The notes under the pieces are model-generated. The model made no database searches, had not been told where the DNA came from, and saw only the letters and a program-made list of their open reading frames with translations. DNA of 64,000 bases from Calycina herbarum (lineage: Eukaryota > Ascomycota > Leotiomycetes > Helotiales > Pezizellaceae). The stretch covers positions 1 to 64,000 of the forward strand of contig LLEY01000095.1 of NCBI GenBank assembly GCA_001414485.1, read 5' to 3'. This document shows, one piece after another, positions 11,721 through 24,200 of this stretch (positions are counted from its first letter, which is position 1; each line of letters opens with the position of its first letter). The translations under genes and the position numbers were made by a program.

Positions 11721-13561
11721 ACGTGATCTATCACCGAGCTACGTATATTACTAAGCTGTGTACTTTTACTGAATTTACTACTCTACTACTTTAATACGCG
11801 TTTTCTTCTATAATATAAGTCTAAACTTAAGAAGTACGAATTATATTAGCTATTAAAGCTATTCGAACATCTAAACGAAAATTAAGCTATAGAAACGTTA
11901 TAAAAATCTATAAAGTTTCTAAATCTACTCTTCGTCTTAGAATAAACAGCCGACCTTCTTATAGCGATACTAAACCTAATTATTTAAAGCTGATAAAATT
12001 AGAGAAGGAAATAATTATTCGATATATATTTAATTAAGATTCTAGAGAGTTTTCGCCTTAGCTAGCTAATGTAGAAGATATAGCGAATTACCTCTTTAAA
12101 GTATATAGAGTAAAACGCGTTAGAAAGCGCTAGGTAGAACGATTCGTAGTTCGACGACTAGAGCTAAAGACATGTTTTAATCGCGTTTATAACTTTTAAA
12201 GAGCCTTATACGAAGATCCTAAGTTAATTAGCGCGTAGTTTCGACTAGTAGAGAATATATAAGCGAAATATAGTATAGTAGATAGCGATTTCTATAACTT
12301 TAATAAGACAGGCTTTATAATAGATTAAATCTATCCTAGAATAGTTATTACTTATACCGATCGACGTAGTAAGAGTAAGGTAGTTTAACTAGGTAATTAA
12401 GAATAGGTAATAGTAATTATTATAATTAATAGCGAAGGTAGAAGTATTCCTCTATTCCTTGTTATTTAAGGTATTAATTATCTTACGAATTAGTATTCTA
12501 AAACTAGCCTCCTTTACGATTAGGTTATTAAACCTACGAATAATAGTTAGACAAATAATAAGACAGGTCTAGAATAGTTAAAACACTTCGATAAATATAC
12601 TACTACTTAAGCTAAGAGTCTATATCGTATATTAGTTTTAGATAGATATAAGAGTTACGAATTAGTAGAATTTTAAGAATATTATAAGTCTTATAATATT
12701 ATAACTCTTAGATTACCTCTATATTCTTCTTATCTAACCTAGCTACTTAATATTAGATGTTTTACTATTCTTAAGTAGAAGTATAGTCGAGAAATTAAAG
12801 AGTTTATAAAAGCGTATATTAATTATATTACTAAGGTCGAGTTTTTTATAGTATTTAAATAAGTATATATTAAGTTAATTACTTCTATAAACGGTTAGAC
12901 TAGATTCTATAGAGCTAGATTAATACCTTTTAACTCTTAAGTAGTTATATTAAAGTTAGATATAAAGTTACGAACTCTAACGTCTACTAGCCTCTCTTCC
13001 GTCGAGGCAGACTCTTAGGTTTCGTAGACCTCTTATAACCTAACAGAAGCTCTTTTATAAACAACTTTAGTTAGAGATCGTATTACCTATTATTAAGAAA
13101 GCTCGTCTACTCCTCTTTTTTAAACTATTACTTCGTTAACTAAAGATATAGAGCGTTTAGCTTATAAATTAACTCTTGTTAATACTAAGCTACGTATACT
13201 TCGAGTAGTAAATAAGGCACTTTCTAAGCGTCGTAGAGCTAAAAAGAATTATTTCTATTAAGGAGGTACACTTACTATAAAGGATATATACGATATTATA
13301 ACTTAAGACGAAGTAAATAAGCAGATACGACGTAATAAGCGCTTTAGAAGAATAAATCGTAAGAAAGGGATTTCGACTATATAACGTTATAGTACTTATA
13401 GAAAGACTAGTTATAATATACGAACTTATTAAGAACTTATAGATATATCTAGCTTATTAGAATCTAAAGAGTAATAAGTTTTATCTATTATTATAGTTGA
13501 TTTATTATATTTTAAAGTAGTAGAAGTTAGTAAAAGTACGTAGCTCGGTAATAGATTACGT
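11721..13561 (+). mobile_element. Fot1/pogo-like DNA transposon, RIP-inactivated (copy 1)
   Basis: Terminal inverted repeats start ACGTGATCTATCACCGAGC at 11721 and match the reverse complement ending at 13561 over about 25 bp with two differences, both C/T-type transitions. The element is flanked by TA on each side (11719-11720 and 13562-13563), the target duplication of Tc1/mariner/pogo elements. Length 1841 bp is usual for fungal Fot1 relatives. It carries one transposase frame. The terminal repeats differ from those of the second copy at 43197, so the two belong to separate families that share ACGT ends. Confidence 0.88.
11813..13474 (+). pseudogene. pogo-type DDE transposase pseudogene (copy 1)
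   Basis: By alignment with the copy at 43294 the start codon lies at 11813, where ATG has become ATA. From there 554 codons run in one frame to paired stops at 13472-13477 with no insertion or deletion. The order is helix-turn-helix (psq/CENP-B-like, about residues 10-50), a second DNA-binding helix region (FNRVYNF), DDE catalytic core (DFYNFNKTGF, where the first Asp-Glu pair reads Asn-Lys; LVLDRYKSY for the second motif) and a C-terminal basic and Cys-rich tail. All internal stops are TAA or TAG, at positions where the less damaged copy has or implies Gln or Trp. Inactive. Confidence 0.85.
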
Positions 13562-13563
13562 TA

Positions 13564-15464
13564 CCGATAATATAGTTATAGCTATACTAGCTATAGAGTA
13601 AGCTTATAATAAGTTCTTAGATACGTATACTATTACTAGTATTACTTTTTATAATATATCTATTAAAAAGACTCTAGTAGTTTCTTAAAATAACTATAAA
13701 ATTACCTAGTTAGAGTACTTTCTCTATTTCTTTAGTTATTTAAAATACTAAGTAGTAGACTAAGTATTATTCTAGTCTTATAAAGATTAAAGTTACTATA
13801 TTTAAAAAAATCTTATTAATATAACTATAGACAGATAAGTAGTAAATTAAGAAAGCTAGTATAAACGATTTTCTAAAATAGTATAAAGATTCTTTAGAAA
13901 TTAGAATTCGTACTATTAGATTTAGTTAAATAGTTCTTCTACTTAGAGAACTTTTCTCTTCTTATAGATAATCTAATTATATACTATTATAAGAATTCTA
14001 CGAAGCTACGTAGATTACTTATAGACTTACTAATAGTAATTCTAGATAATATTCTTAAGAGTAAATTCTTACTTCTAGATTCTATCTAACTTCCTCTCTT
14101 ACTCTAGCGTCTAGTAATACTAGCTCTAGCTTTAGATTTTAGTAAAGATAGCGTTTATAAAGATAGTAGCTCGTAGCTAGTTCTTATACTACTAGCTTCG
14201 TAGAGTATAAGGCTTCTAAATTCGAGTATATTTAAGTATCTCTTAGAGTAAGCTAGCGCGGCTTCTAGTTTAAGAAGACATCTCTAAGAGTAGTAGTAGC
14301 TAGCTTCGTAGCTAGGCTTATTATCTACCTATATACTATAGAGCTTTATATAAGCTCTTTAAAAGTAAGCTACTAAATTAAGATATACTAGCTTCGTAGC
14401 TAGGCTTCTAAGTACTTATCGAGAGTAAGTATTAAGAAGAGAGGTTAATTATACTAACTAATAGTAGAGAGCGCTCGTTTTATACGATTTATTAATATCT
14501 AAGATATACGTCTTAAAATAGGTTTCTAGTAAGTCTATATAAATTAAACTTAGACTTATAACTATAATATATAAAATTAGATTAAAAACGCTCTAAGAAG
14601 TCTTATATTAGAGATAAAAACTCTACTATATATATAGAGGAAGTTAAGATATTATATAGTACTATTTCTATATAATAACTTACTAACTCTTACTAATATA
14701 AATACTTATATTTAGAGCTAGCTTTATATATCTAATCTAATTCTTAGGTATTTATAAGTATACTAATTATTTAACTAGAGTTATATTCTAAGGTAAATAA
14801 AGTAAATTATAGTACTATACTTTCTCTCTCGCTTTCTATAGCGTAGACTAATTTCCTTTTATAAAGAACCTTTTATAAACTATACTCTATTAGCGATTAT
14901 ATATAATACTTTAATAAAGTAGAAACAACGTCTCTAGAACTTATATTCGAGATAGTAGTAACGACTTTAGAGTCTATCTTTAGCTTATATTTAGCTAACT
15001 ACTAGTCTATTATAAGATTCTTCTATAAGTAGATAATAGAGCCTAACTCTATAATATCGTCGCTATAAGCACTTATAATACTATATATAATATATCTAGC
15101 TTAATATTTTAATATCTCTATATTATCTAAAGTAGCTCTAAAGTATTTAAGTTTAAATCTGTTTTATAAGAAGATAAGCGTTAGAAGGTTTTATTAGAGA
15201 TTAGAAATAGCTCTTAATAGTTCTATCGCTTTAGAGTACGCGAATAGTTATTCTTTATTTCTAACTTAATAGTAGAGCCTTTATCTTAGAATCGTATAAA
15301 GAACTTCTTTAGTAACTTCTTTTTAGATATTAAGAATACTAAAATAGTAACTTATAATAACCAGATAAGATAAATTATATAAAGAGATTTAGAAAGTTAA
15401 TTAAAAGATAAGATTAAAGAAGAGACGTATCTAGTATAGAGTAGAAAGGAATTTATAGAAAGAA
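13564..15464. repeat. unidentified RIP-degraded repeat, right of pogo element
   Basis: AT-rich and stop-laden, with no recognised domain. Two related 20-base patches (AGCTAGCTTCGTAGCTAGGC-like, about 14299 and 14391) suggest a short internal repeat. It probably is the right half of the repeat that begins before 11719. Confidence 0.35.
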
Positions 15465-15469
15465 GAGTA

Positions 15470-15935
15470 TATTACGAATTACGTATAACGTAGTAAGTAG
15501 TTTAGAAAACGCTCTAATAGAATAAGATATATAATCTAGGAAAAGAAGATAATATAAGAAGAGATCTATAATACGAAGAAATTAGAGGATTTAGAATCTT
15601 ACTATTAGAAAAGTATTAGAAGTTATATAATCTTAGTTAGAACTACGTAGTAGCTATAATAGCCGCGTAGGCGACTAGTATAGCTATAGCTGCTTTAGTT
15701 AAGAATATAGCTATATTAGAGTATAAAGAGTTCCATATATACTAGTACGTCTATTAACTAGATAGAAGCTTTATACTTAACTTTAGTTATTAATCTTATT
15801 ACTTTACTTTAATATCTTTAATATAAGTAACGAGTTTATCTCTAAGTAAATAACCTAGTGTATTTATACTTCTTATCTATATACTAACCTTCGAGACTTA
15901 GTTATCTTTGTTTAGTTTATTTAAGTTTCGTTATA
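15470..15935 (+). mobile_element. solo LTR, family A (RIP-mutated), TSD GAGTA
   Basis: 466 bp related along its length to the LTRs of the Gypsy element at 20717. It starts TATTACGAATTACG (TG changed to TA) and ends TTTCGTTATA (CA changed to TA). GAGTA is present at 15465-15469 and 15936-15940, an exact 5-bp target duplication, with no internal element between. This is a solo LTR left by LTR-LTR recombination. Confidence 0.88.
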
Positions 15936-16163
15936 GAGTAGTACTCTCTTCTTAAGAGTATCTATATTAACTAACTTATACTATAAATAAAGTACTAGAT
16001 ATATTTTTAGAAAGTATCTACTTTAGGTTTCTTAGAAATTTGTTTAAGCTTCTTAAGTATTATTATTAAAACTTAATAAAACCAGTATAAGAGAACAGAG
16101 ATTAGATCAAGTATAAGTAGCTAAAAAGCGAGAAGCCAAAACACGTGATAATGTGATAAATCT

Positions 16164-16250
16164 TGCTTAGGATGCTTAGGCCTGCTTAGGTAAGCTGCTT
16201 AGGTGCTCAGGGGGTGCTCAGGGTGCTCAGGGTGCTCAGGTGAGCCGAGG
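16164..16250. repeat. short tandem repeat, TGCTTAGG/TGCTCAGGG unit
   Basis: About nine imperfect copies of an 8-13-base unit with core TGCTYAGG lie in a row: the first few read TGCTTAGG and the later ones TGCTCAGGG. It sits exactly where the RIP block gives way to an island of normal composition. Confidence 0.75.
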
Positions 16251-16599
16251 GTGATTAGCGCCTGAGTAAGAGCAGCAAGCTTACTAACCCTATACGTGAC
16301 ACAAGAATGGGAAAATTGATTCATGATACCTGGAGATGATGGTCTTGATGAAGAGTTCGCGAGTGAATTAAAATGTTGTTTACATGTCAGCCCTTTGCTC
16401 GAAATTCGGAGTTTGAAGTCATCGTTACTTTTGTTATGTTTCCTTCTTCCGTTTGGCGAAAAGGGGTGTCTATTCGCCAGGTCACTTCAGAAAAAATACA
16501 AGATTTACTTGAAATTGACACAATGGGTACTCATAAGGATCTGTATTTGCAGAAGAAGATCATCTAAATGATGCTAGGCACCAGGAGAAAATTGCAGAT

Positions 16600-17340
16600 T
16601 CTCTACTTCATCCTTGGGAATCCATCAACGCAGTCTTCCTTAGTCAATTTGGTATTCATGAACCTCCCATGTATATCTGCAACTCTCCTGCTTCTTCAGT
16701 AACCCCCGCGTCCTCCGTTTCCGCGCTTCGTTCATTCATCCTCGGTGGATGTTTTGTCGCGAACCATCTCCTAATCAAGAAGATTTTCATAAGTTGGGAG
16801 AGCTTCCTCCTCACCTGCATCTTTCTTGTGAATCCATAGATAGGCAAAATGGAAATCCTTCGCATCACGGACTTCATACTTTCGTACCGTGCAAAACGAC
16901 CTAGCTCCTGTAGGTAAGCATACGTCTATAGTATGTTGAAACACGAAGGGTTATAATACCATCCTGGACAATCCTGACGCAGCATCGATGCCAACTCGGA
17001 GAACATGGTGGTTGGGAGGTTGGATATGAGGTCAACAGCGCTGTTTGAGTTTGCGTTGGCGTTGGGCTTTGGTACAGCGATGGCGGCGACGGGGAGATTG
17101 ATGGGTGTGATGACTCTTAGCTCGTGGGTCCAGGAGGTACTGCTGATGGCACGGCAGGACTTGAGGTATTTGATTTGGACACAGGCGTACATCTTGCGGT
17201 CTGGGTTGGTTTTATGATAAAGCTGTACGATTTGGTTTCGGGAGTTTGAGATGGCGAAGTGGTAAGATTTGGGATATTGGAGGAGAGTGTCGAGTTGTGT
17301 ATTGACAGTCAAGATGAGGGAACAATTTGTAGAGAGAGGT
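16600..17340 (-). pseudogene. unidentified gene relic in normal-composition island
   Basis: The region 16.14-17.74 kb has ordinary CA/TG content inside the RIP block. On the minus strand, an open frame from about 17330 to 16926 (hydrophobic-neutral, no ATG at its head) and a second coding-like stretch around 16870-16760 with FHFAYLWIHKKDAGEEE-like sequence look like pieces of one protein, but stops (for example after LPTYENLLD) interrupt them. No family is recognised. It could be a live gene with introns I cannot resolve; a relic stranded between transposons is more likely. Confidence 0.3.
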
Positions 17341-17740
17341 GGGATTATTTATAGTTATAGATGCGGATGGATAGGTCTAAGAGGTCCGGGCAACTCGACA
17401 AAAACGCAGTGAATGCAGAGTTATATGTAGGTGCACGCACTTTTTTTTTAAGAATGAGTTTATGATGAGTAAATAGAAGTGCTCTCTTATGCCTCAAAAT
17501 GCCCTACATCTTGCTTACAAAGCTAGCTAGAGGTATCAAAGGCGAATCACACGCTACCTATAGATAGCCCACTACTTCCTCATCCAAGGGCCAATACCTT
17601 CTTCTCATCTTCGAACGTAATCAATCTTTCGTTGTCACCTCCCTCATCTTTCTTCCAAAGCTACAAAAGAACAACATCCTCAGAATCAAAGATCTTCAAC
17701 GTATAACACTTGCTCGCAGAACACAGCAACCTAGATGTCA
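17341..17740. other. rest of normal-composition island
   Basis: No gene supported. It probably is upstream sequence of the relic at 16600-17340. The RIP signature resumes abruptly after about 17745. Confidence 0.4.
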
Positions 17741-17744
17741 ACAA

Positions 17745-18890
17745 AGGTTAGTATCTAATATAGTTATAATTATTTATACGTTAAGAGATCTAGAGATATT
17801 TTATTAGCTTATTTCTAAAGAGAATTCTAGATATTTTAGCTTTAGAGAAAATAGTTCTAAAATATTATTAGTTTTATAAAACCTTTTCTTTTCTATTTAA
17901 AATAATACTTATAAGAAGAACTATAAAGTTATCTTTCTAAGCTACTTAATATATCTTATTAGAGAGTATAAATAAGCTCTTTTTAATACTTTAAAAAAGA
18001 GTATAATTCTTATTATTCTTCTTTATATCTATAAGTTCTTTAATTATACTAGTTGTTATATAAGCTCTACTAGTTATACTGAAACTAAGAGAGTATAGAT
18101 ATTTAAAAAGCTTTATTAATATAAAAAGATTATCTAAGAAGATATAAAAACTCTTTTTAAATAAAGACTTTACTAATTTAATAATAATAGCTTATATTTT
18201 ATTCTCTTCTTTTCTCTTTTTTATATCTTAGTATTAAAACATTTATAAGTCTATTTTCTTATTTAAGAACGTAGAAATTCTAAGCTTATAAGAATCTAAG
18301 CTAAACTAGAATCTATATCTTAAATCTAGAGATTATTATTACTTCTTTTCTTCTTCTTTTAAACTAGACTATACTCTTAAATATAGCTAATCTTAATCTA
18401 GGTTCTTATATAATAGTATTAATCTTTTATATATAAGAGTTTAGAGATTTAATCTAATAGAAACGTTAGTAAAAGAAAGAAAAGATATAAGATAAAAAAG
18501 ATAACTTATCTTTTTCTAAGAACTTTAGACTTCTAAGCTATAAAGTCTAAATCTTATATATAGCTTTTAAAATCTATCTCTATATATATACTTAGAAATA
18601 GAGTAACTTAGTATACTAGACTTAGTACTCTAGTAGTTAGAGATTTCTATTTTAATATAAATAGTTATATAAAAATAAATAGCTATATAAATAAAGATCT
18701 CTTCTTAGATTATAAGATACTAAGCTAGAGCTCTTATATTTAGTATTAATAAGTTTTTAAGTTCTTAGATATAGAGATTTATATATTATATAATAATATC
18801 TATTATTTTAAGAGAAAAATAAAGTAAGAAAATAGTAATTAGATTATTTAAAAATATCTTATCTAAGACTACTACTTTGATTCTAATTAA
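17745..18890. repeat. unidentified RIP-degraded repeat
   Basis: Strongly AT-rich with long TTT/AAA-containing stretches and almost no CA or TG. No protein domain could be read in any frame. It lies next to the 3' end of the LINE and could contain its 3' untranslated part or a different element. Confidence 0.4.
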
Positions 18891-20716
18891 TAGAGATTAT
18901 TATTATTCTTATACTACGTAGGCCGTAGGCTAAGTTCTAAAAGTAAGTAGTATATCTTCTATTCTAGTTTATAAAGCCTTTTAGCTCGTTCTCCGTCGCT
19001 TCTTAAGCTTTCTCTTAAGTATATAATACTTCTTTTCAGGTTCTACTACTGTCTATTCAGAGCTTATCTCTCTAACTCAGTGATATAAAAGGTAGTAGGT
19101 TAAAGTACTTAACTACTAAAGCGTATATTAGTAGTATAAGAGCTATAGATATACCTACCGTCTCTGGCGCTTCTTAAGCGCCTTCTTAAAACTACCTAAG
19201 CCTAGGCCTTACCTTTCAACGTGCCTCGGCTGCCTTCTTCTCTTTCTCTCTCTCTCTCGCCTTCTTCTTATTCTCCTCTTTGTCTTCCTCTAGTAATTCT
19301 AACGCGAGTCTATACTTCTAGAGTCTTTCTAGCCTAAGTAGCTAAGTAGTAATCCTCGGTACTAGCTTTCTATTCGCTAGCGCCTCTCTTAGCTCTCTAA
19401 GGTCTTTAATCTACTTTCTAAGAGCTCTTATAAGAGCTTCTCTTTCTTATAAAATATTATAGTAAAACAGTATAAGATACTCTACCGTCTCTCTACTACC
19501 TACGTATATATACTATAGTATAAGCTAGTCTAGTATTCTTCTTAAGAAGAGGAAGGCTTTAAGCTCTATTACTCTCGTTTATACTTATATAAGTAGCGAG
19601 CTCCTCGCTTTAGTAAGTCTCTTATAAACCTTCCGTAGCTTCTAATCGTCGAGGTCTACCTCGTCTAACGCTTCTATATATTATATAGAGTTCTTCTCTT
19701 AGGTTCTCTTCCTCTAGGCTTCTAAGCGCTTTCTCTATTCTTTAAGCGTAGTATTATACTCGAACCTCTCTTCTTCTATTCTCTACTTTCCTTCCTACTC
19801 CTGTCTCGCTCTCTAAGAGTATAGTATCGCCTTTCCTATCTTTAATAGCTTTCCTCTTCTTCTTCTTAGCCTCGTAGCTATATACTTATAAGTGTTTTAG
19901 ATTAGCTTTCTTAATTTAAACGCTTAGAACTTTCTTTCGAACGCGGCTACTCTTAGATTAAAGTATAAGTCGATTAGTACGTAGTCGGCCTCTATCTTAA
20001 GACTCTATACTAGAGTAGTCTTATATATCTCTATTACTACTCGTAGATACTTTAACTATTATATAGAAAAGCTTCTTACTATCTCTTTTACGCTCTCTCT
20101 CTTTAGTATAGTATAGTACTACGCTAACGCTTCGTATATAATAGCGCTTCTTATTACTACTATATATATTTGTCTTACTCGGTAATAGTCTATATCTTAC
20201 GTCTTTCTAGCTAGTCTTATAAGCGTAAAAGTTTATATTATAAGCTTCTTCTATACTCTCTTCTAGTACGCTTTCTAGTTTAGCTTTCTATTAAGCTCTA
20301 TCTCTAGGAATCTTACGTACTCGACTAGTATAAGCCTCGCTTCTCTAAACTAAACTATCTCTCTTTATAAAACCCTCGTTCTTATAAAGTATATAAGTAC
20401 TGTCTTTTCTAGGCTAAAAGCTATATCTCGCTTATTCGCCTACTTATTATATACTTTCTAAGCTACTTCGAGTATTCTATAGTTTACTTCTATACTCTTT
20501 AATATCGTAAGTAGGTTCGTATTATTTATAAAGCTTACTATTACTAGCTTATTAATCCTTACTAAGTCGTTATATAGAGTCGAGGTAAATAGAATAAAGA
20601 GTATTAGAGATAGTACTAACTCTAATAATACCTCTTAATCTAGGTCTCTCTCGTCTATAAATCTTTTATCGAAGAATAGCGTAGCTTTATACTATAAGAG
20701 AAATCTTTCTATCTAG
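18890..20716 (-). mobile_element. LINE retrotransposon, 3' portion (RT C-terminal half and downstream)
   Basis: Read on the minus strand, the segment just inside 20716 continues the reverse transcriptase seen at 28282-29005. The palm motif F-x-D-D appears as FINNTNLLT (codons at 20532-20521), with both Asp changed to Asn by G-to-A change. It is preceded by LFILFTSTLYNDLV, equivalent to the 'PLSP.LF.FY..DL' motif of Tad/I-type LINEs. Further on (about 19990-19880) comes the conserved connector seen as IEADYVLIDLYFNLRVAAFE. The RNase H part should follow toward 19000, but I could not confirm it. The lower boundary is approximate. Inactive. Confidence 0.75.
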
Positions 20717-21172
20717 TGTTACGAATCACGTGCTAGCACGTGAATGAATGAAGTCTAGGCGGCGCTCTAATAGAACAAATACTATTATAACCCTGAAAGG
20801 AAGAAGAGATTAAATAGATATATAATCCTAGGGATCTTATTACAGTTATATCACGTGACTCGGTTAGGAGCAGTCAGGTAATAGAGTCTAGTTTTAAGGA
20901 GCCCTGGAAATAGAGTCGGACTCTATCTTCGGGACTCTTGCTAAGTAAGACTCTAATATAAACGAAGGTTCTATATAAGACTAGCACTTCTACTATTAGA
21001 TAGAAGCTTCGTACTTAACTTAAGTTATTAATCTTATTATCTTATTTAACATCTTTGATATAAGTAACGAGTTCACTTCTAAGTAAACAACCTAGTATAT
21101 CTATACTTCTTACTTATATACTAACCTTCGAGACTTAGTTATCTTTATTTAGTTCGTTTAAGTTTTATTATA
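20717..21172 (+). repeat. 5' LTR of Gypsy element 1
   Basis: 456 bp starting TGTTACGAATCACGTG and ending ATTATA (from ACA). It contains the conserved family A segments also found at 15470, 32911, 35828 and 41665. Confidence 0.9.
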
Positions 21173-21229
21173 CTTTAAGTACTACTGCTTAGAAGTTCAG
21201 TTACTATAGCTCTAGTAACCCTTACTATA

Positions 21230-24200
21230 GTAGCTAGCCTGAATACTAGTTAAGTTAACGTCGTAGAAACATCTAGAAACGCGACTAGTAGAACACCTAC
21301 TAATATATAGTCGACTAGGAACGACTATAATATTAGTATACTAGACGCCCTCGAGCTCTATAAGGTTAAAGCACTTAAGTCTATTAAAGTTAAGATATTA
21401 GACACGTATTATAGAAAGTATAAGGAACTCGACTTATTCCTTCTCTAAATAGATATCTACTTTAACTTTAACTCTAATAAATTTAAAGGTAATTATAATT
21501 TATAAACTATCTTTACTATCTCCTACTTTAGAGGATTAGCGTTAGAATAGGCTTAGCTATATTTAGAAGACTTCTTTAAGAATAAGAATAAAGATAGAAA
21601 GATAGAATTAACTAAGATTATATTTAAATCTTAGAGAAGATTTAAAGTAACTATTAGAAAAGTCTTTAGAGACTTCGACACGATCTAAACAGCTATATAT
21701 AAGCTTTTAGAATTATACTAGACTAGATTAGTAATAGATTATACTAATAAATTTTAATAATATAGAACAAAGTTAGAATAGGATACTATTACTCTTATAG
21801 AACTCTTTTATAGAGGACTAAAGGTGTATATCTATAAGGAAATAGCTAAATAGAATATATAGTTTTTAACTATTATAGGTATAATTAAAGAAGTTATCTA
21901 GTTAGATAACCGCTTATACGAATTTAAGAAGAGTAACTCTAAGTATAGAGAAAAGAGTAAAGAGTTAGAAAAGTAGAAGTACTCTTACGCTAGTAAACAT
22001 AGTAAGGAGGTAAACGCTATATAAAAGAAAACCTTTTTAAAGAAAAAAGGACTTTCTTAGAAAGAGTGAAATCGTCGACGCGAGTAGAACTTATGTTATA
22101 ACTATAGCCTCCTAAGTTATAGAGTAAATAAGTATAGTAAGAAGAGAGACTCTAAGAGAAGGAAATAAATTAATACTACTATCTAATAATAAGTAGCTTT
22201 AACTAATTATATTAAACTTATAGACGAGGAACTTAAAGTACGAGGATATAGAACCTAGATTAAAGATAATAAAGGATTTAGTAGTATATAAGATACTAAT
22301 AATAATAAGAATCTACTTCTTAAAGAGAATTATAATATATAATTAGTAATAGAATCTAAATAACCTCTTTAAGTAAAATACGAATTACTACTATTAACTA
22401 GTTCTTTAGAAATATTAGACTTATCTTCTAGCTTAGAAAGAGAGGTTAGAAATAAAGATCTTAAAGTTAGAGAAACTTAGGCTTTTCTTAGAATATTTAA
22501 ATAGAGAAACCAATAGATATATATTAATAATTAGAAGCTAGACTTCTAGAGCTCTTATACTATATAAGGAGTTAACCTAACTATCTTAATAACGTATACA
22601 GTTATAAGAAATAACTCTAAAATAATAACTCTAGTTAGTCTAATTACTAGATAAGAAACTATTAAGAGAAAAGAACTAGAATATAAATAATAACTAATCG
22701 AAAAACCTAGTAACTCTAAAGTAGAGGATATATAGAGAATATATAATATTTTAGATAAAATCAGTATATAGATATAGTAAGTTCTAATAGGATTTAAGAG
22801 ACGGATTAAAACCCCTTTTCTTAGAATACTATCTAAAGATATTATACTAAAAGAATTTAAATAATATATTATAGTTGTGTTAATTAGAAATAATAGACTA
22901 GTATTTAGAAAATATAACTTATAGCAGCTATTTAGTATACTATTCTAGGAGTAAAGAGAGCTCGACATAACTAGATAAGCTAAAACAGAATTAGAAGAAT
23001 TTTGCTATCTATTAATAGGAGAACTATAGTTTATAGAAACAGTATAGAAAACAATAGTATAATAGATATAATATAAACCAAGCCTAACTATAGACTAGTT
23101 ATTATAGAAACGATTGAAAGGAATTTTACTAGAACCTACTAGGATAGTAGAATATTATCAGATATACGAGGTAGCTTTATCTAATAAAGAAGGAGTAGTA
23201 TTCTTTTCTTAGTCTTAGATTTAAATAGTTAGAGAGAAGAATTCAAGAGACTATATATTTAGAGTTTAATATATAAAACTAGAAATAAGTATATTTAAAG
23301 CTACTTTAGATTATCTATATATAGAAGAAATATAGTTTATAGAAGCTATTTTAGAAACTAGTTATAAATAGATCTAATATAATTATAGACAACTACTAAA
23401 ACAATTTATAAGAGGAATTCCTAAGACTATAGGAATCGTAGAATATAGATTAGTATATAAGGTAGTATACGCTGATAAGAAAAGAGTAAGATTCTTTCTA
23501 TAGTATAAGAATAAGAAGAGAAGGAATTATAATTAAGAAAATCAATCTTTTAAAGTCTAATATATTAAAGTAAAGTTAAATACTACTTTAGAAGAAAGAT
23601 AGTTAGTAATAACTATAAAAATATAAGAGAAGAAGTTATAAGTTATAATAGACTTAGGAGTAATAAGTAACTTTATTTCCTTAACAGCTTAAGAGAAGCT
23701 AAACGTTCTAATTAAAGGAATAAAACTATATCGCCTAGGAGTAGTTAATAGAATAGATATTATATACTAAAATAGGATTATTAATTAGTAAACTATTCTA
23801 GTAAAAGTTAATATTAAAAGATACTATTTAGATATATAATTCAATATCGTTGAAATAGAGAGTAAGGAAGTAATACTTAGTATACTATAGATTTAAGAAT
23901 ATAATCTAGAAATCGATTAAAAGGCTAGAATAAGGTTAGCGCTACCTCTTCTAAAGCGCTAGGACACCTTATCTAGGGTCCTTTATAAGTTAGTAAGAAA
24001 GCTAATAACGAAATACCTATGTAGTATAAAGAATTTATAAAGTTATTCAAAGACCTAGAAGACATATATACTCTTCTTAAATATTAACTATAGGATTATA
24101 AGATTAAATTAATAGAGAGTTATAACCTTAGGAAGTAGAAGCTTTAACTATATAACTAGAATAACTTAGCTTTATTAGAAAGTTATATCTAATAAGAAAT

